Below, piece by piece: positions 24,385-36,057 of a stretch of 64,000 nucleotides of DNA (the first letter of the stretch is position 1; each line of letters opens with the position of its first letter). Under the pieces are notes generated by a model. That model was not told where the DNA came from. It searched no databases and saw nothing but the letters and a program-made list of their open reading frames with translations. The DNA comes from Henckelia pumila. Taxonomy: Eukaryota; Streptophyta; Magnoliopsida; Lamiales; Gesneriaceae. The DNA is taken from assembly GCF_033568475.1 (NCBI RefSeq), contig NC_133122.1, forward strand, positions 157,349,361-157,413,360. Reading direction: 5' to 3'. The translations under genes and the position numbers were made by a program.

Positions 24385-25608
24385 TTGACGGGCAAAGAAG
24401 ATGAAACACAAAACGATTGGATGAATTTTGTTGAGAATTTTACAAATAAAAGAAAAGAAGTTTTAAATGCCATAGCTCAAGAGCAAGAGTTGGTTGCTGC
24501 ATACATCGTCCAACAAGATCAAGGAGCCACACATGGAGGTTTGATTCCAGGTCACATAGTCATCCATCGTGATCGGGAAATCACCGATCGTAATCTTTTC
24601 AATGATTAATTTGCTTAAAATCCAACATATAATGAAGCAATGTTTAGAATACGATTCCGAATGTCTCAAAATCTATTCCTTTGTATCGTTGATGGTGTAA
24701 AAAATCACGATTATTATTTCCTTCAACGAAATGATGGCGTGGGGTGCATCAGTCTATCAACTATGCAAAAAACAACAGCCGCATTGTGAATGCTAGCATA
24801 TGTTTTATCCGCGGATGCCACTGATGAATATATCAAAATTGGAGAATCTACTGCAATTGAGTGTATGCAACGGTTTTGTCGGGCTATAGTGGAAGATTTT
24901 TCATAACGATACTTGAGATCACCTACTTCAGATGATATTGTCAGACTACTCTATATAGGTGAACAACAAGGATTCCCAGGGATGTTGGGAAGTCTTGATT
25001 TTATGCACTGGAAGTGGAAAAATTTTCCAACGGCTTGGGCAGGCCAATATGCAGGTCGTAGTGGTTCTCCGAAAATCATTTTAGAAGCAGTAGCTGATTA
25101 CGATATTTGGATATGGCATGCATATTTTGTAATGCCTGGAACCAATAATGATATAAATGTGTTGGAGGCGTCTGGTTTATTCTCCAAACTTGCACAAGGT
25201 ATTGCTCCTACTGCTCATTACAAAATTGGAGGAAAAGAATATGATATGGGATATTACATAGATGACGGTATTTATCCGAAATGGTAAACTATTGTGCAAA
25301 GCATTCATGATCCATGTGGACCAAAAAAGAAATATTTTGCTATGAAGCAAGAATCCCGCAGAAAAAACTTTGAGCGTGTATTTGGAGTTCTTCAATCACG
25401 ATTTGCTATTGTGGCATCCCCAGCACATGGTTGGAAGAAACTTCATTTACATGACTTAATGACGTCATGTATCATAATGCACAACATGTTTATCGAAGAT
25501 GAATGCGACCTCAGTGAACCCATTCAAGATGCGAGAGAAACACCTGCTCCAGAAGTAGAAATGATTGTCGATAAGAATATGAAGTTTCAAGAATTTCTCA
25601 GTCGATAA
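24385..25608 (+). pseudogene. Harbinger (Pong-like) transposase, five nonsense codons
   Basis: One continuous frame with no frameshift encodes a HARBI1-type DDE nuclease. Catalytic positions are still present: Asp in SLDFMHW (codon 24997), Asp in NNDINVL (25150) and Glu in NFERVFGVLQSRF (25372). Typical family segments include ILEAVADYDIWIWHAYF and MGYYIDDGIYP. Stops lie at 24607, 24616, 24787, 24904 and 25285. The N-terminal part has the usual helical region. The true start is unclear, since no in-frame ATG is evident just upstream. The loss of function is by point mutation only. Read divergently from ORF1 across the 67-bp array. Confidence 0.9.
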
Positions 25609-26250
25609 AAAAAATAAAAGACAAAGATTCTCACTTCGCACTACGGAATGCTTTAATTGATCATTTTTGGGATGAATATAGTAGTACAAATGTTTGAAGT
25701 TGTACTCGAATGTCCTAAGTATTATGCTTGAAATTATTTTTGTATTATGTTTATAATTTGTATGTGTTATGTTTAATGTTGTATCCGTTTTGTATTCGTT
25801 TTATGTTTGAAGTTGTATCCATTTTGTGGTCGTCTTACGTTTGATGTCGCTCTCATATTTATCAATTTTAATAATTTCATATATTAATTTGTATTATCTA
25901 TAAATTAATTTATATAAAAATAATTAAATCATAGACTTAAAATTTATTATTTATATGTATTAAAAATAAAATATTTTTAATTAATAAAAATATTAATTAT
26001 ATAATTTGTAAAAAATATTTATTAACGATAAAATATTTTTTTATAAAAACAATATAATTATATAATTTATAAAAATATGTTGAATAAAAGTAATTAATAT
26101 ATGTGAAATACAAGGAATATTCTGAGAATATTCCTTTTGGTGCAAGATTTGGTGTAAATGGGTTGGATATGGATGTTGTATTTGGTGCAGAAATTACACT
26201 ATTTTAATGCAAAACTTGCACCAAAATGGTGTTTGTGGTTGAAGATGACC
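25609..26250. other. Harbinger 3' non-coding end
   Basis: AT-rich sequence after the transposase stop, ending in the right terminal repeat. No gene. Confidence 0.7.
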
Positions 26251-26357
26251 TAAAACTTGTGCACCGTGCCACTAAATCTGATAACTTCTTCTTCTGTTTC
26301 CTCCCAATTATTATAAATTCCCGGGTTTCGTCCGTTGAAAACTACATATGTTTTGCC
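26251..26357 (-). pseudogene. Piece 1: viroplasmin/RNase H1 N-terminal-type domain
   Basis: About 35 codons, open throughout: GKTYVVFNGRNPGIY, then a Trp-Glu-Glu turn, then an Ile-Arg-Phe-Ser-Gly segment, ending at the Harbinger target site TAA. The YVVF...GRxPGIY...W pattern is the family's signature. The piece starts after a pyrimidine-rich acceptor (about 26358-26370), so at least one upstream exon is expected; none was found in 26358-27949. Confidence 0.7.
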
Positions 26358-27949
26358 CTGTCAAAATAGTAAAGAAAAAGGAAAAATTAAATTGCATACA
26401 TAAGCTAAATTTCAGTGGAAATTAGTTGTATCTGGGTATTGAAAACATCACCATTTCAGATCACCGCACCACTTTTATGTATTCTAATCTGAAAAATCGT
26501 TGTGTTACTACAATTTCAATTTATAAGAATGGTATAAAATCGAAGTAAAAACATAGGAATGTTCAAAAAATGTGTGCTTCGAGAGAAGTGGTTTATATGT
26601 CTTCAAGGAACATTTCTGAAGATATCATTGCTTTGATAAATGGAGCCGTTGAAATGGTGGCATGCAATAGGATCTACAATATTTCACAAGATGCAAGAAT
26701 GAAGTCACCGTTACCACAAATTTTGGATTATCACAAGTAAATACATGGATATCTATAAATCACCTCAAACTTATATATTGGGGATTAGGTTGAAAAAGCT
26801 AGGAAGCTAAACGAATGTCACTCAAACAATCCTACCAAAAAAGCATGGCACAACATTTAATCAACACTCAATGAAGTGAATTATGAATCTATAAATATTT
26901 AATTTACCATCGATTACATCTGTATAGGTTGGGATCTCGTAGAAGTGAATATTTACAACACCGTGTGAAGATTATATTCCAGCTCTTGCCTCAAATTCGA
27001 CAATAAAATCTATACAAAACGCAACCAATATAGAACAAAGAAATACCTTGGAAAGATCATGTTTCTTGATCTGTGATGAACGATGATGACTCAAAAGATG
27101 AGGAACAAATCACAAATGAAGCCTTGGGTTGTTGCGAGATGAACCCAGAAAGATTTGTGGTTGAAAGGTTGTGTATGTTAGTTGAGGGAAGTTTTGGTAA
27201 TTGTCCATTTATAAATAATACCTATCCAAGAGTTTATCATTTTTAACAAACAATGATACATATTATTTATTTATCTTTATCATTCATACCAAACAACACA
27301 CTTTATAATTTAATATTTAAATTATCCATTCATTATCCATCAAATTATCAATCCATCCATGGTCCTATCAAATGAACCAAATGCATCCTAAAAGGCAGCT
27401 CCTAGGACCGTCTGATTTTTAGACAGTTGAAGCTTATCAAAGTTATTACATTAATTGGACATCTAGATTGCCTAATCGCTGCCTAGACGCCTCAAAATTC
27501 GTCTAGACGGCCGCTTGGATTAGCTTATAATATTTTTTATTTTTTAAAAAAATTTAATTATTTTAAAAGATATTATTTGACATATTTGTCTATCAATTTG
27601 TATCGGATGAAGACGATAAATATGTTCATGTATTTCAAATTTGAATTCGACAAATAAGAATTATTGGAAAAAAATATTAAGATGAACAAGAATAATTTGA
27701 TATCTAGGATTAAAAAAAACACCACTTATGCAGGTGAATTTATTAAACATGAATTATTGGATAAATATTAAGATGGATCAGACTAGAATAATTAGATATT
27801 TAGGCTAAAAAGAAAAAAATAACCTAGGTCCAACCTAGGCGACCGCCTAAGCGTTTGGACGTATGCAGTGGGTGACCGTCTGTCTACCGCCTATCGTATT
27901 TTAAAAAATTGATTGAAGATGAATCCAAAACAAGTTGTTCTAGTAAAGA
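26358..27949. other. Spacer; one GC-rich repeat block
   Basis: No gene is supported, though an upstream exon of the minus-strand pseudogene should lie here. A plus-strand stretch near 26565-26735 is open for about 50 codons without a known domain. Around 27400-27520 and 27830-27900 the words CCTAGACG, CGCCTA and ACCGCCTA cluster at both ends of an AT-rich core, with inverted-repeat character (GACCGTCT near 27406, GACCGTCTG near 27872), suggesting a MITE-like unit. Confidence 0.4.
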
Positions 27950-28757
27950 CGTTAGAATATGTACCCAACCATATTAAAATTGTCCCTCAATTGATTAGTA
28001 CTATTTTTGGAAATAGGACAAAGACACGTGTCACATTCTGCTTGATTGTCAGCTGTTTATGAAACAAATATGCACCGGCTAGATTTTAAAACGTTGAACA
28101 TATTCTCCTATAAATAGTTGGAGGATATGCAGATTATTCTCTCTCTCGCCTCGTGAATTTTTGAAACATCAAGCGCATAAAGAGTTCTACAAGCTTTTGA
28201 GAAATTATCATATTAAAAGAAAATAACCAGATCAATTTCTTCAAGCTGCTTACACATAATTATTTCTACATCAGATCAATTGAGGATCAACTTCTTAAGT
28301 CAAGCTTCAGAGAAAAATTATGTTGCATTACTATTTTTTGTAACTCTAATCAGAAAGTGATCTGATTTTAAGATTGTATTACTAGGAGTTCTAGTCAAGG
28401 GTTGATTAGATTGGGTTTGTGCAAACATTTGTATAAATCAAATTCTTTTAGTGAAAATTTTTCTGAAAAACAAAAGAAGGAAAGACATAGAAGTTTTAAG
28501 TTTCGAACCTTCATAAAAAATCTCTCGTGCCCTTTATTTTTATCTTAAGTCTTTTACTTTCAGTCTGTTTAATCTATCCAGTTCAATTTAGTATGTGAGA
28601 TATTTTTTGCCTGACCAAATCAGTTCTCAAAAGAAAATTTTTTTATGAAGAATTTTTGACAATCGAGCTGGTAACTCAGCGTAGTTGTGAGACATGTTTT
28701 CGAAAATATTTTAAAAATGTGTATTCACCACCCTCGACACACATTTCGATCTTAACA
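27950..28757 (+). repeat. Copia-type LTR (decayed)
   Basis: Starts near GTTAGAATATGT and ends CTTAACA before the primer-binding site. A TATA segment CCTATAAATAG lies near 28110, followed by a CT-rich start region (CTCTCTCTCG). Confidence 0.65.
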
Positions 28758-28807
28758 AGTGGTATCAAATAGGGGTTTTTGCTTAACCAGAACTGCTCTT
28801 GATAGCT

Positions 28808-30500
28808 ATGGCATCCTTTAACAAAATTCCTATGTTTTCGAAAGAGGAATATGATGACTGAAAAATTCGTATGCAGTAACACTTATCTGCACAAGATGAT
28901 GATATGTGATAATATCATTGATGAACCAATTAAGATCTTGAAATCCAATACTGCAGTGCACATAACAGGAGCACCCTAGATAATTGAAAAGCCCAAACCA
29001 GAGTGGACTACCGAGGACAAAAAAAAAAGGCAAATCTAGACAATGTGTCAAAGGACATATTGTACAAAACTCTGGAAAAAATCATGTTTACCAAAATCAA
29101 GACATGCATAACTACCAAGGATATTTGGAAAAAACTCACTAAACTTTGTGAAGAAAATGATCATACCAAAGAAAACAAACTCACTGTGGCTAATCAAAAG
29201 TTTGATAGCATTAAAATGAAGTTTGGAGAAACCATGAACGAGTTTGGTGAAAGATTCAGTAGCATCATCATTGAGTTGAATACATTAAAAAATATATACA
29301 ACAACATAGAGGTTGCTCTGAAAGTTATGAGGGCATTACTAAGAGAATGGGATGTTAAATTTATTTCCACGAGAGAATCAAAGGACCTCAACAAGATTGG
29401 ACTGCATGATCTGTTTGCAGACCTCAGAGCATATGAGTTCGAGTTGGGTGCTAGAATTGAAGAAGGACTAATTGCTCCTCAAATCACCAAAGCTTTAACA
29501 ATAGAAGATGAAACATCCAATATTGTGCTACTTTCCCCAAGCACCACTCCTTGCCAGGTATTCTCAATTGGCGAAGCCTCACTCGGGGCCTTTTACAAGG
29601 CTCCCTCCTTAGCTCAGTTCCATCAGCTCCCAATTATTAGATTTGTATTTCTCAATCGCCGTGAAGTCTCATTTCATAATTACTTATATAAGGAACGAGA
29701 CCACCTACAGATCTATTTAAATATATCTGTATATTCCCTGCGAGACTGAGAAACTATAAAAAAACTCCAAATTTTGATGTCTCTCCCCATACCCGATCGC
29801 CCGGTACATAATGAATTTTGATAACCCTCTCTGAGGAGAGCTTAGAACTAACTCCCTAGAGTACCTACCTGAGGTAACTGGATCAACTGCATGCATAAAG
29901 CTGGAAATTCCTAATAGCCGCCTCATCATATTTACCGGATTGAACCCTTTCCCTCGAAAAATGACCCTAAACCATGTTTATTTCACAATTTTTATTGAAT
30001 CTTCTATTCAATGTTGTCAGCAGAACAACTTAACAATGATGTCATGTAACTGTTTGTGAAGAAATTTGGCCACAAGAACTTTCAAAGCTCAAACAAGTCC
30101 AGCTTCCAAAGAAAGAACCAGTGAGTGATGATCAAGCATGTTAAAACTGTGGAAAAAAGGGACACTTTATAGCAAAGTCAACCAGAACAAAGAAGGATGA
30201 GAAGAAGTCATCTAAAAATAAGGGAGCCAGAGAAGAAAGAAAGAACTTCCGAAGAATGAAAAAGCAAAAGGCATTAATGGCAGAAGAGAACAATAGATTG
30301 TGGGCTGAATCTGACATAGAGCCATCCAGTTCAGATACATCTTCAAGTAAGAGTGATGATCAGTAAGCTATCAAGTGCTTCATGGTTGGTGATGACTCAT
30401 AAACCATAGATGATGGAGAGGTACTCGACTTTACTTCTGATGAATTCACTAGAGAAAATATCATATCTGCACTTAATGAGATGGTAATTGAGTATATCAG
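28808..30500 (+). pseudogene. Copia gag (UBN2-type) pseudogene with insertion
   Basis: From ATG 28808 the translation gives a Copia gag start (FSKEEYDD), then after frame changes TEDKKK and a long open stretch (29015-29515) with KENKLTVANQKFDSIKM, ALKVMRALLREWDVKF and LHDLFADLRAYEFELG, all UBN2 gag hallmarks. Unrelated DNA of about 450 bp (about 29540-29990) interrupts it. The zinc knuckle (NCGKKGHFIA, about 30147-30180) and a basic, acidic tail follow with several stops. There are at least two frameshifts before 29040. Coding capacity is lost. Confidence 0.8.
29540..29990. other. Unidentified insertion in Copia gag
   Basis: This block breaks an otherwise recognisable gag frame and differs from its neighbours in composition (CCCCATACCCGATCGCCCGG, CTCTCTGAGGAGAGCT). 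I recognise no gene, terminal repeat or clean target duplication. It could be a small transposon or transferred organellar DNA; neither can be shown. Confidence 0.35.
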
Positions 30501-30550
30501 ACTATCTCACCATTTAAGAGCAATAATATTAAATATAAAAACTATACTAT

Positions 30551-32056
30551 TGATAAGTTCAATTTATGCACTTAATTAATATATGATTTTATTAAGATTT
30601 TTTGATGTATCGATTGGATTTTATGCGTGTTAGTTGTTGTTTTTGTGAGTTTCAAAGATTGAAGCAAAAGTAACAAGAAGAAGCGGAAGGATGAAATACA
30701 GAGTAGCAACATCATAAAATTCCTTGGAATTATTGAGGCATCTAAATCCGATCTCCACCGTTCATAATATAGTTTAGGATTTTTAAAGTTTTTTTCAAAA
30801 TTTCAGCTCAATCCGACGGTTAGATTGTGAGATATGAATTTTTTAAAATTGTCGTGCGTTGTAGAATAACACATGCGAGAGCTCTCAACAGGCGCGCCCG
30901 CGCAGTCCTTGGACGTGAAAAAAGTGCAAATTCGAAGCTCATGCGCGCCCACGCCATCGCGAAGTCTGATTTTGTAATTTTTTCGGGAAGGAAACTTTGA
31001 GACTTTTTGGGGCTTTTATGTAGTGGATTCGAAGCACATATAAAAGGGACTTGGATGCACATAATAGAGAAAAAAGGGCCGCACAGTAGAGCGCAAGAAG
31101 AGACGCACAAATTTGAAAGAATCGAGAGGAGAAGAAGCGGCACCCAAACAAAAAGACAACACTCAACTACACTTTCAAAGACGCTTGGGACACGGATTTG
31201 AGACGTGGGAGCGGAAGAAAACGGATAATCGAATCACAAGATAGAGGAAATTTATCTGGGGACGGAGAATCAACTCTAATCTGTGATTTTTATTATATGT
31301 CTTGATTTATTATGAGATTTTTGAATATGTCTATGTGTTTAATTATTTCATTATAAATATATTGGTTGTTTCTAGAGATTGAAGGATCTTGATTGGAGTT
31401 TCATGTTTTGACTATTATTTTGTCTACTATTATTTATTCTTAACAATTTATTTGTGTATTCGTGTTTTGATTGTATTTCAATTACTTGATCAATAATTGA
31501 ATTGTTATATTTATTTGAAATCTGGCACTCGGGCGAGGATATTTTGAATTGGATCATAGGAAAACACAACCTAGGATTTTTTTAGAGTTCGGGAGGCCTA
31601 AAAATTCCTTTGAGGTCATTGAAACAAAACCATAGAACTTGATTAAATTGTTTTGTTGTTTGATTTTTGATAGGAATATCGAAATTAGCATTAGAATAAT
31701 AACATTTACTTAGCGCTTGGGAGAGGCAGTAAATAAAAATTAAGGATTCTTGGCCTATAAATTAGAATAGATGATATAATCAATTGATATGAATTGTATG
31801 AATGAAAATCGAGTGATATATTGTATCTAGAACCAGTCTCAGATCGTGTACCCAAAGCCATCCTTGAAATTCTATATTCTTTATTTTATTTTAGTTTATT
31901 GAATTTTAAACTTTGATTTTTTAAACAAAATTGAGATTATTTTAATTACAGTATTTAGTGTGAATATAAATTTTTCAATCCTCGTGGGAACGATATTCTA
32001 CTCACACTTTATTAAAACTTGACACCGTGCAATTGCGGACACAAAATTACGCAACA
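30551..32056 (+). repeat. 5' LTR of non-autonomous Gypsy element
   Basis: 1506 bp. The start contains TGCAATTTATGCA-like dyad symmetry (AAGTTCAATTTATGCACTT here, AAGTGCAATTTATGCACTT in the other LTR). A GC-rich island (30865-30960) precedes a TATA-like ATATAAAAGG near 31040. Confidence 0.85.
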
Positions 32057-33414
32057 AGTTTTTGTTGCCGTTGCCGGGGATTGATGCAATTTATTGTGCA
32101 TTAATATTGTTACCAAGTGATCTTGATTTTGATTTAAAATTATTATTTTTTATTGTCTATTTATTATTATCATTAATTTTTTGCATTAATTTATTTTGTT
32201 TTATCTATGCCCGCAGTTTATTCACATATCTTAAAGTTTTGAAAGTGCAGACGCAGTCGGGTTGAGGACTATAAACTAAGCGCTGCTTGGGAGGCAACCC
32301 AAAAGTTTTTATTACTATTTATTTATTTTTCCTATTTTATTTCATGTATTTACTTCTTAAATTTTTGTCTCTTGTCAATTTTTTTATAGGATCTGTGGAG
32401 ATAAAGTTTGGTGGTGTTACACCTACTATACTTCAATGCGCTGCAAATGACGATGAAAAATATGACGAATACTGATGGTCGTTGTCACAGGTACGTGCAT
32501 TCCTCTGCTATTTCATTTTTTTATCGTACATTGAGGACAATGCACAATTTAAGTTTAGGGGTGTTTCAAAATTTTGAAAATTTGTGATGAGTTAGTTTGA
32601 GTTAAAGGCATGGTGTTGTAATTATGTTGGCCTATGATGAAAATAATTTTTGTGCTAAAAAGCTTGTGTTAGCTATATTTAATCTTGAGTTCTCACCCAT
32701 ATGCACGAATGTCTTGATTGTCTAGACCCTAATGATTAGAGAAAGCTTTGTGATTTTGTGAGTGGATTGGATGATTTGATTCTTATATTTGGTAATTTAT
32801 ACTCAAGACCGAGGTAGACTTCTACAAGCTTAGAAATGATTTAGGCAAACATATTGAAAGCTAAAAAGTTGTCAAAGCAAAAAAGAAATTTTTTTTTACA
32901 ACTTTATCGGGGCCTGGAAAGGGATTGAAATCTTAATCACCAATTCATGGCTAAGTTTGCGGACAAAATGGGGTTGATGCTCCATCTGGGCTATAGACAA
33001 GGGGATTGAAATCCGAATCCTATCTTTCGTTATAGCTAAGTTTGCGGGTAATTATTGGGGCTAAATAAAATAAAAAAACCGGGTGCAAAATCAGGCGATT
33101 TTATGAAAAACTGAAATATAATTTGAAAAGTCCTTTTGATCTTAGTGAGTAGAAGTTGAATTTGGTAGAGAGTATTTTGAAACTAGAGAGCGGAATTGAT
33201 GAATCTATGAAACAAACTTGTTGCATTAGTGTATCGAAAGCGAGGAGGATAAACAAGATTGGCAAATCACACACACACACGAGAACTCTTGAAAAAATTA
33301 GCGGACATGTGTATTGAATCTTTGAATGTAAAAATTCGGAGGCCGATTACATTACTCGTTATTGTTTTTCTCGGGACTAGCAAAAGTCTAAGTTTGGGGG
33401 GATTTGATAAGTGC
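32057..33414 (+). other. Internal region without gag or pol
   Basis: Holds the primer-site remnant, a short AT-rich open stretch (32062-32265), the GCTTGGGAGGCAACCC motif near 32290, GAGGACAATGCACAATTTAAG near 32530 and a purine tract at 33401-33414. No domain of gag, protease, RT, RNase H or integrase can be found in any frame. Confidence 0.8.
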
Positions 33415-34950
33415 AATTTATGCACTTAATTTATATATGATTTTACTTGGCTTTTGTGATGTATCGAGTGGATTTTATGCGTGTTAGTTGTTGTTTTTGT
33501 GAGTTGCAAGGATTAGAGCAAAAGTAACAAGAAGAAGCGGAAGGATGAAATACGGAGTAGCAACTTTAGAAAATTACTGGGAATTATTGAGACATGTAAA
33601 TCCGATCTCCACCGTTCATAATGAATTTAGGATGTTTCAAGCTTCTGTCAAAATTTCAGCTCGATCCGACGGTTAGATTGTGAGATATGAATTTTTGAAA
33701 ATTGTCGCGCGCTGCAAAATAGCACATGCGAGAGGCATGCACGCCCGCGCCTCTCAACAGGTGCGCCCGCTCTGTCCTGGACATGAAAAGAAGTGCAAAT
33801 TCGAAGCTCATGAGCGCCCACGCCCTTTTACTGCGTGCCCGCCCCATCGTGAAGTCAGATTTTGTAATTTTTTCGGGAAGAAAACTTTGGGACTTTTTCG
33901 GGCTTTTATGTAATGGATTTGAAGCACATATAAAAATGACTTGGATGCACATAATAGAGAAAAAAAAGGGCCGGATAGTAGAGCTGCAGAAGAGACGCAC
34001 AAATTTGAGAGAATCGAGAGGAGAAGAAGCGGCACACAAACAACATAACCATACACAACTACACTTTCAAAGAGGCTTGAGACACGGATTTGAGACGTGG
34101 GAGCGAAAGACAACAGATAATCGAATCACAAGATAGAGAAATTCATCTGGGGACGGAGAATCAACTATAATCTGTGATTTTTATTATCTACCTTGATTTA
34201 TTATGAGATTTTTGAATATGTCTATGTGTTTAATTATTTCATTATAAATATATTGGTTGTTTCTAGAGATTAACGGATCTTGATTGGAATTTCATGTTTT
34301 GACTATTATTTTGCCTACTATTATTTATTCTTAACAATTTATTTGTGTATTCCTGTTTTGATTGTCTTTCAATTACTTAATCAGTAATTGAATTGTTATA
34401 TTTATTTGAAATCTAGCACTCGAGCGAGGATATTTTGAATAGGATCATAGGAAAACACAATCTAGAATTTTTTTAGAGTTCGGGAGGCCTACAAGTTCCT
34501 TTGAGATCATTGAAACAGAACCATAGAACTTGATTAAATTATTTTGTTGTTTGATTTCTGATAGGGATGTCGAAAATAACATTAGAATAATAACATTTAC
34601 TTAGCGCTCGGAAGAGAAACTAAATAACAATTAAGGATTTTTGGCCTATAAATTGGAATAGATGATACAATCAATTAATATGAATTGTATGAATGAAAAT
34701 TGAGTGATATTTTGTATCTAGAACCCGTCTCAGATCGCGCGTGTACCCAAAGTCATCCTTGAAATTCTAGATTCTTTATTTTATTTTAGTTTATTGAATT
34801 TTAAACTTTGATTTTCTAAACCAAGTTGAGATTATTTTAATTACAGTATTTATTGTGAATATAAATTTTCAATCCTCGTGGAAACGATACTCCACTCACA
34901 CTTTATTAAAACTTGACAACGTACACTTGCGTGCAAAAAATTACGTAACA
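33415..34950 (+). repeat. 3' LTR of non-autonomous Gypsy element
   Basis: 1536 bp. Compared with the 5' LTR it has extra GC-rich sequence near 33728-33850 and scattered substitutions. The frames at 33656-34136 fall entirely in this GC-rich LTR segment and are not genes. Confidence 0.85.
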
Positions 34951-34955
34951 ACTAT

Positions 34956-35020
34956 ATATTTGGGACGGATGAAAAAAGAAATGTAGACTAAATAAGTGAA
35001 ACGGAGGGAGTAATCACTTT
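34956..35020. mobile_element. Stowaway-like MITE end (partial)
   Basis: ATTTGGGACGGATG...ACGGAGGGAGTA resembles one terminus of a Stowaway MITE (ends of CTCCCTCCGTCCC type). The partner end was not found on the other side of the LTR element, so this is a fragment. Confidence 0.45.
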
Positions 35021-35063
35021 AGGTATTTCCAACCATTGCCATAATTTAATTAGGAGAATTTTA

Positions 35064-35922
35064 AGGCAACGTTTGGTAGCATGGATTAGGCCATGATAAG
35101 TTTGTAATCCGTAGTTTGTCTCATTTTTAATATTAGTTGAGATAACACCCGACCCGTAATTCAAGTACTGTAATTTGTATGACAGAAAAGGCTTTACTAG
35201 AATCCATAGCTTGCCGTGGTATTAACAACCCGATTGTTTACAGTGCGTCAGATTACTCTTTCATAGACATTTCTACCCTTTTGCGCTAACAAATCCTATT
35301 TACCCAATTCATTTCCAATCCGCTTGCAGACTTCGAAGGTATGAAAACTTCTTTCCCTCTCAATTTTCGCTCCTCCCTTTACGATGTTCTATTCTCGGTA
35401 CAGAAAGTAGATAATCGGCGTACTTAATTTATTTTTTGTGAATGCGAAGCCTAAGAAAATTTCTTTAACAATGTACAGATTTTATATATGTGTAGCTCGA
35501 GTGGGGTGCGTTGGAGACGACCTCTCGAGGTTGACCCGCGTTGATTTCATCCAAGGCACTGTGTTGGTGCGTAATCTATTTTTTTTTTTTTATTATTATT
35601 TTGAAGACACAGATATATCTAAGATTTCGTACACCGAGTGGGGGCTTTGGTTACTTCCGTTTGCTTTGCAGCCACACGGAAAGAACTTATCACGAAGCAT
35701 CGGCAGAAATGAGATTTGGTTGAATGGCATGCAAATATTGAATAGTAAACAAGGGTAAAATGGTCAATGGAAACATAAACACACTTTTATCATCAGCTGA
35801 AAAATACTGACAAACAAATAATATTTTTTTTTATTTTTTTTTATTTATTTTACTTATCTTTTACTTTATCAAACAAAGCCGATATATATTAATAATCTTA
35901 TCACACCTACCAAACGTTGCCT
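35064..35922. mobile_element. MITE-like element with 16-bp inverted ends
   Basis: The left end AGGCAACGTTTGGTAG and the inverted right end are identical over 16 bp, with further similarity (TGATAAG) inside. The flanks allow a TA duplication (35062-35063 and 35923-35924); the exact end is uncertain by one or two bases. The 859-bp interior includes a 106-codon plus frame (35438-35758) with no known domain. Long for a MITE, so it may have captured sequence. Confidence 0.7.
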
Positions 35923-36026
35923 TATAGAGTAAATGTTGAACACTTTCGGATTAAAAAAACACTATATTGATAACAAGAAGGAAAATATTTAATTTTTCTG
36001 TCCATAATTTGCCTAAGGAAAATACA

Positions 36027-36057
<31 letters not shown>

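Larger units (their letters stand above)
12120..26250. mobile_element. PIF/Harbinger (Pong-like) element with nested Copia
   Basis: The left end GGCCATCTCCAAT and the inverted right end GGTCATCTTCAAC are imperfect terminal inverted repeats. The similarity continues through an AAAATGG/CCATTTTGG word. The flanks are TAA at 12117-12119 and 26251-26253, the 3-bp TWA target typical of the superfamily. Without the 9.5-kb Copia and its duplication the element is about 4.6 kb. ORF1 (minus, about 12795-13660) and transposase (plus, 24385-25608) are transcribed away from a central 67-bp tandem array. Both genes carry stops, so the copy is not autonomous. It lies in the viroplasmin-like frame. Confidence 0.88.
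8966..26357 (-). pseudogene. Viroplasmin/RNase H1-N-type gene split by three insertions
   Basis: Four minus-strand pieces lie in one reading frame once the insertions and one copy of each target duplication are ignored. They are 26357-26251 (domain), 12119-11951 (duplicated segment), 10579-10519 (short linker with a TAA at 10547-10545) and 9090-8966 (coiled-coil-like tail ending at TGA 8968-8966). The first piece follows an acceptor-like TTTTGACAG and contains YVVFNGRNPGIY, typical of the small alpha/beta domain shared by eukaryotic RNase H1 N-termini (RNA:DNA hybrid binding) and caulimovirus viroplasmin. The interruptions are the Harbinger element, the foldback element and a solo LTR. No RNase H catalytic domain is visible, and the first exon was not identified. 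A cellular or transposon-borne origin seems likelier than a viral one. The gene is dead as it stands. Confidence 0.65.
27950..30550 (+). mobile_element. Decayed Ty1/Copia fragment (LTR plus gag, no pol)
   Basis: A 5' LTR-like block (27950-28757) is followed by a degenerate primer-binding site TGGTATCAAA (28760) and a broken gag. The sequence then stops at the non-autonomous Gypsy-type element at 30551, and no pol or 3' LTR is seen on the far side. An old, truncated copy. Confidence 0.75.
30551..34950 (+). mobile_element. Non-autonomous Gypsy-type LTR element (LARD-like)
   Basis: Direct LTRs of 1506 bp (30551-32056) and 1536 bp (33415-34950), both TGATAAG...AACA, flank only 1358 bp of internal DNA. 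The target duplication ACTAT is perfect (30546-30550 and 34951-34955). The internal start TTTTTGTTGCCGTTGCCGGG is a degenerate form of the TGGCGCCGTTGCCGGGG primer site of Athila/Tat lineages. The internal end carries their usual post-pol words (AAACTAAGCGCTGCTTGGG, GAGGCAACCC) and a purine tract AGTTTGGGGGGATT before the 3' LTR. gag and pol are absent. Transposition would need enzymes from a relative. Confidence 0.9.

Noticed and set aside
26251..26357. Endogenous caulimovirus
   Set aside because: Only the small viroplasmin-type domain is present, shared with cellular RNase H1; no viral coat, movement or polymerase sequence is found nearby.
33656..34136. Several overlapping frames on both strands
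   Set aside because: They lie in the GC-rich part of an LTR, and similar frames occur in the paired LTR at 30820-31201.
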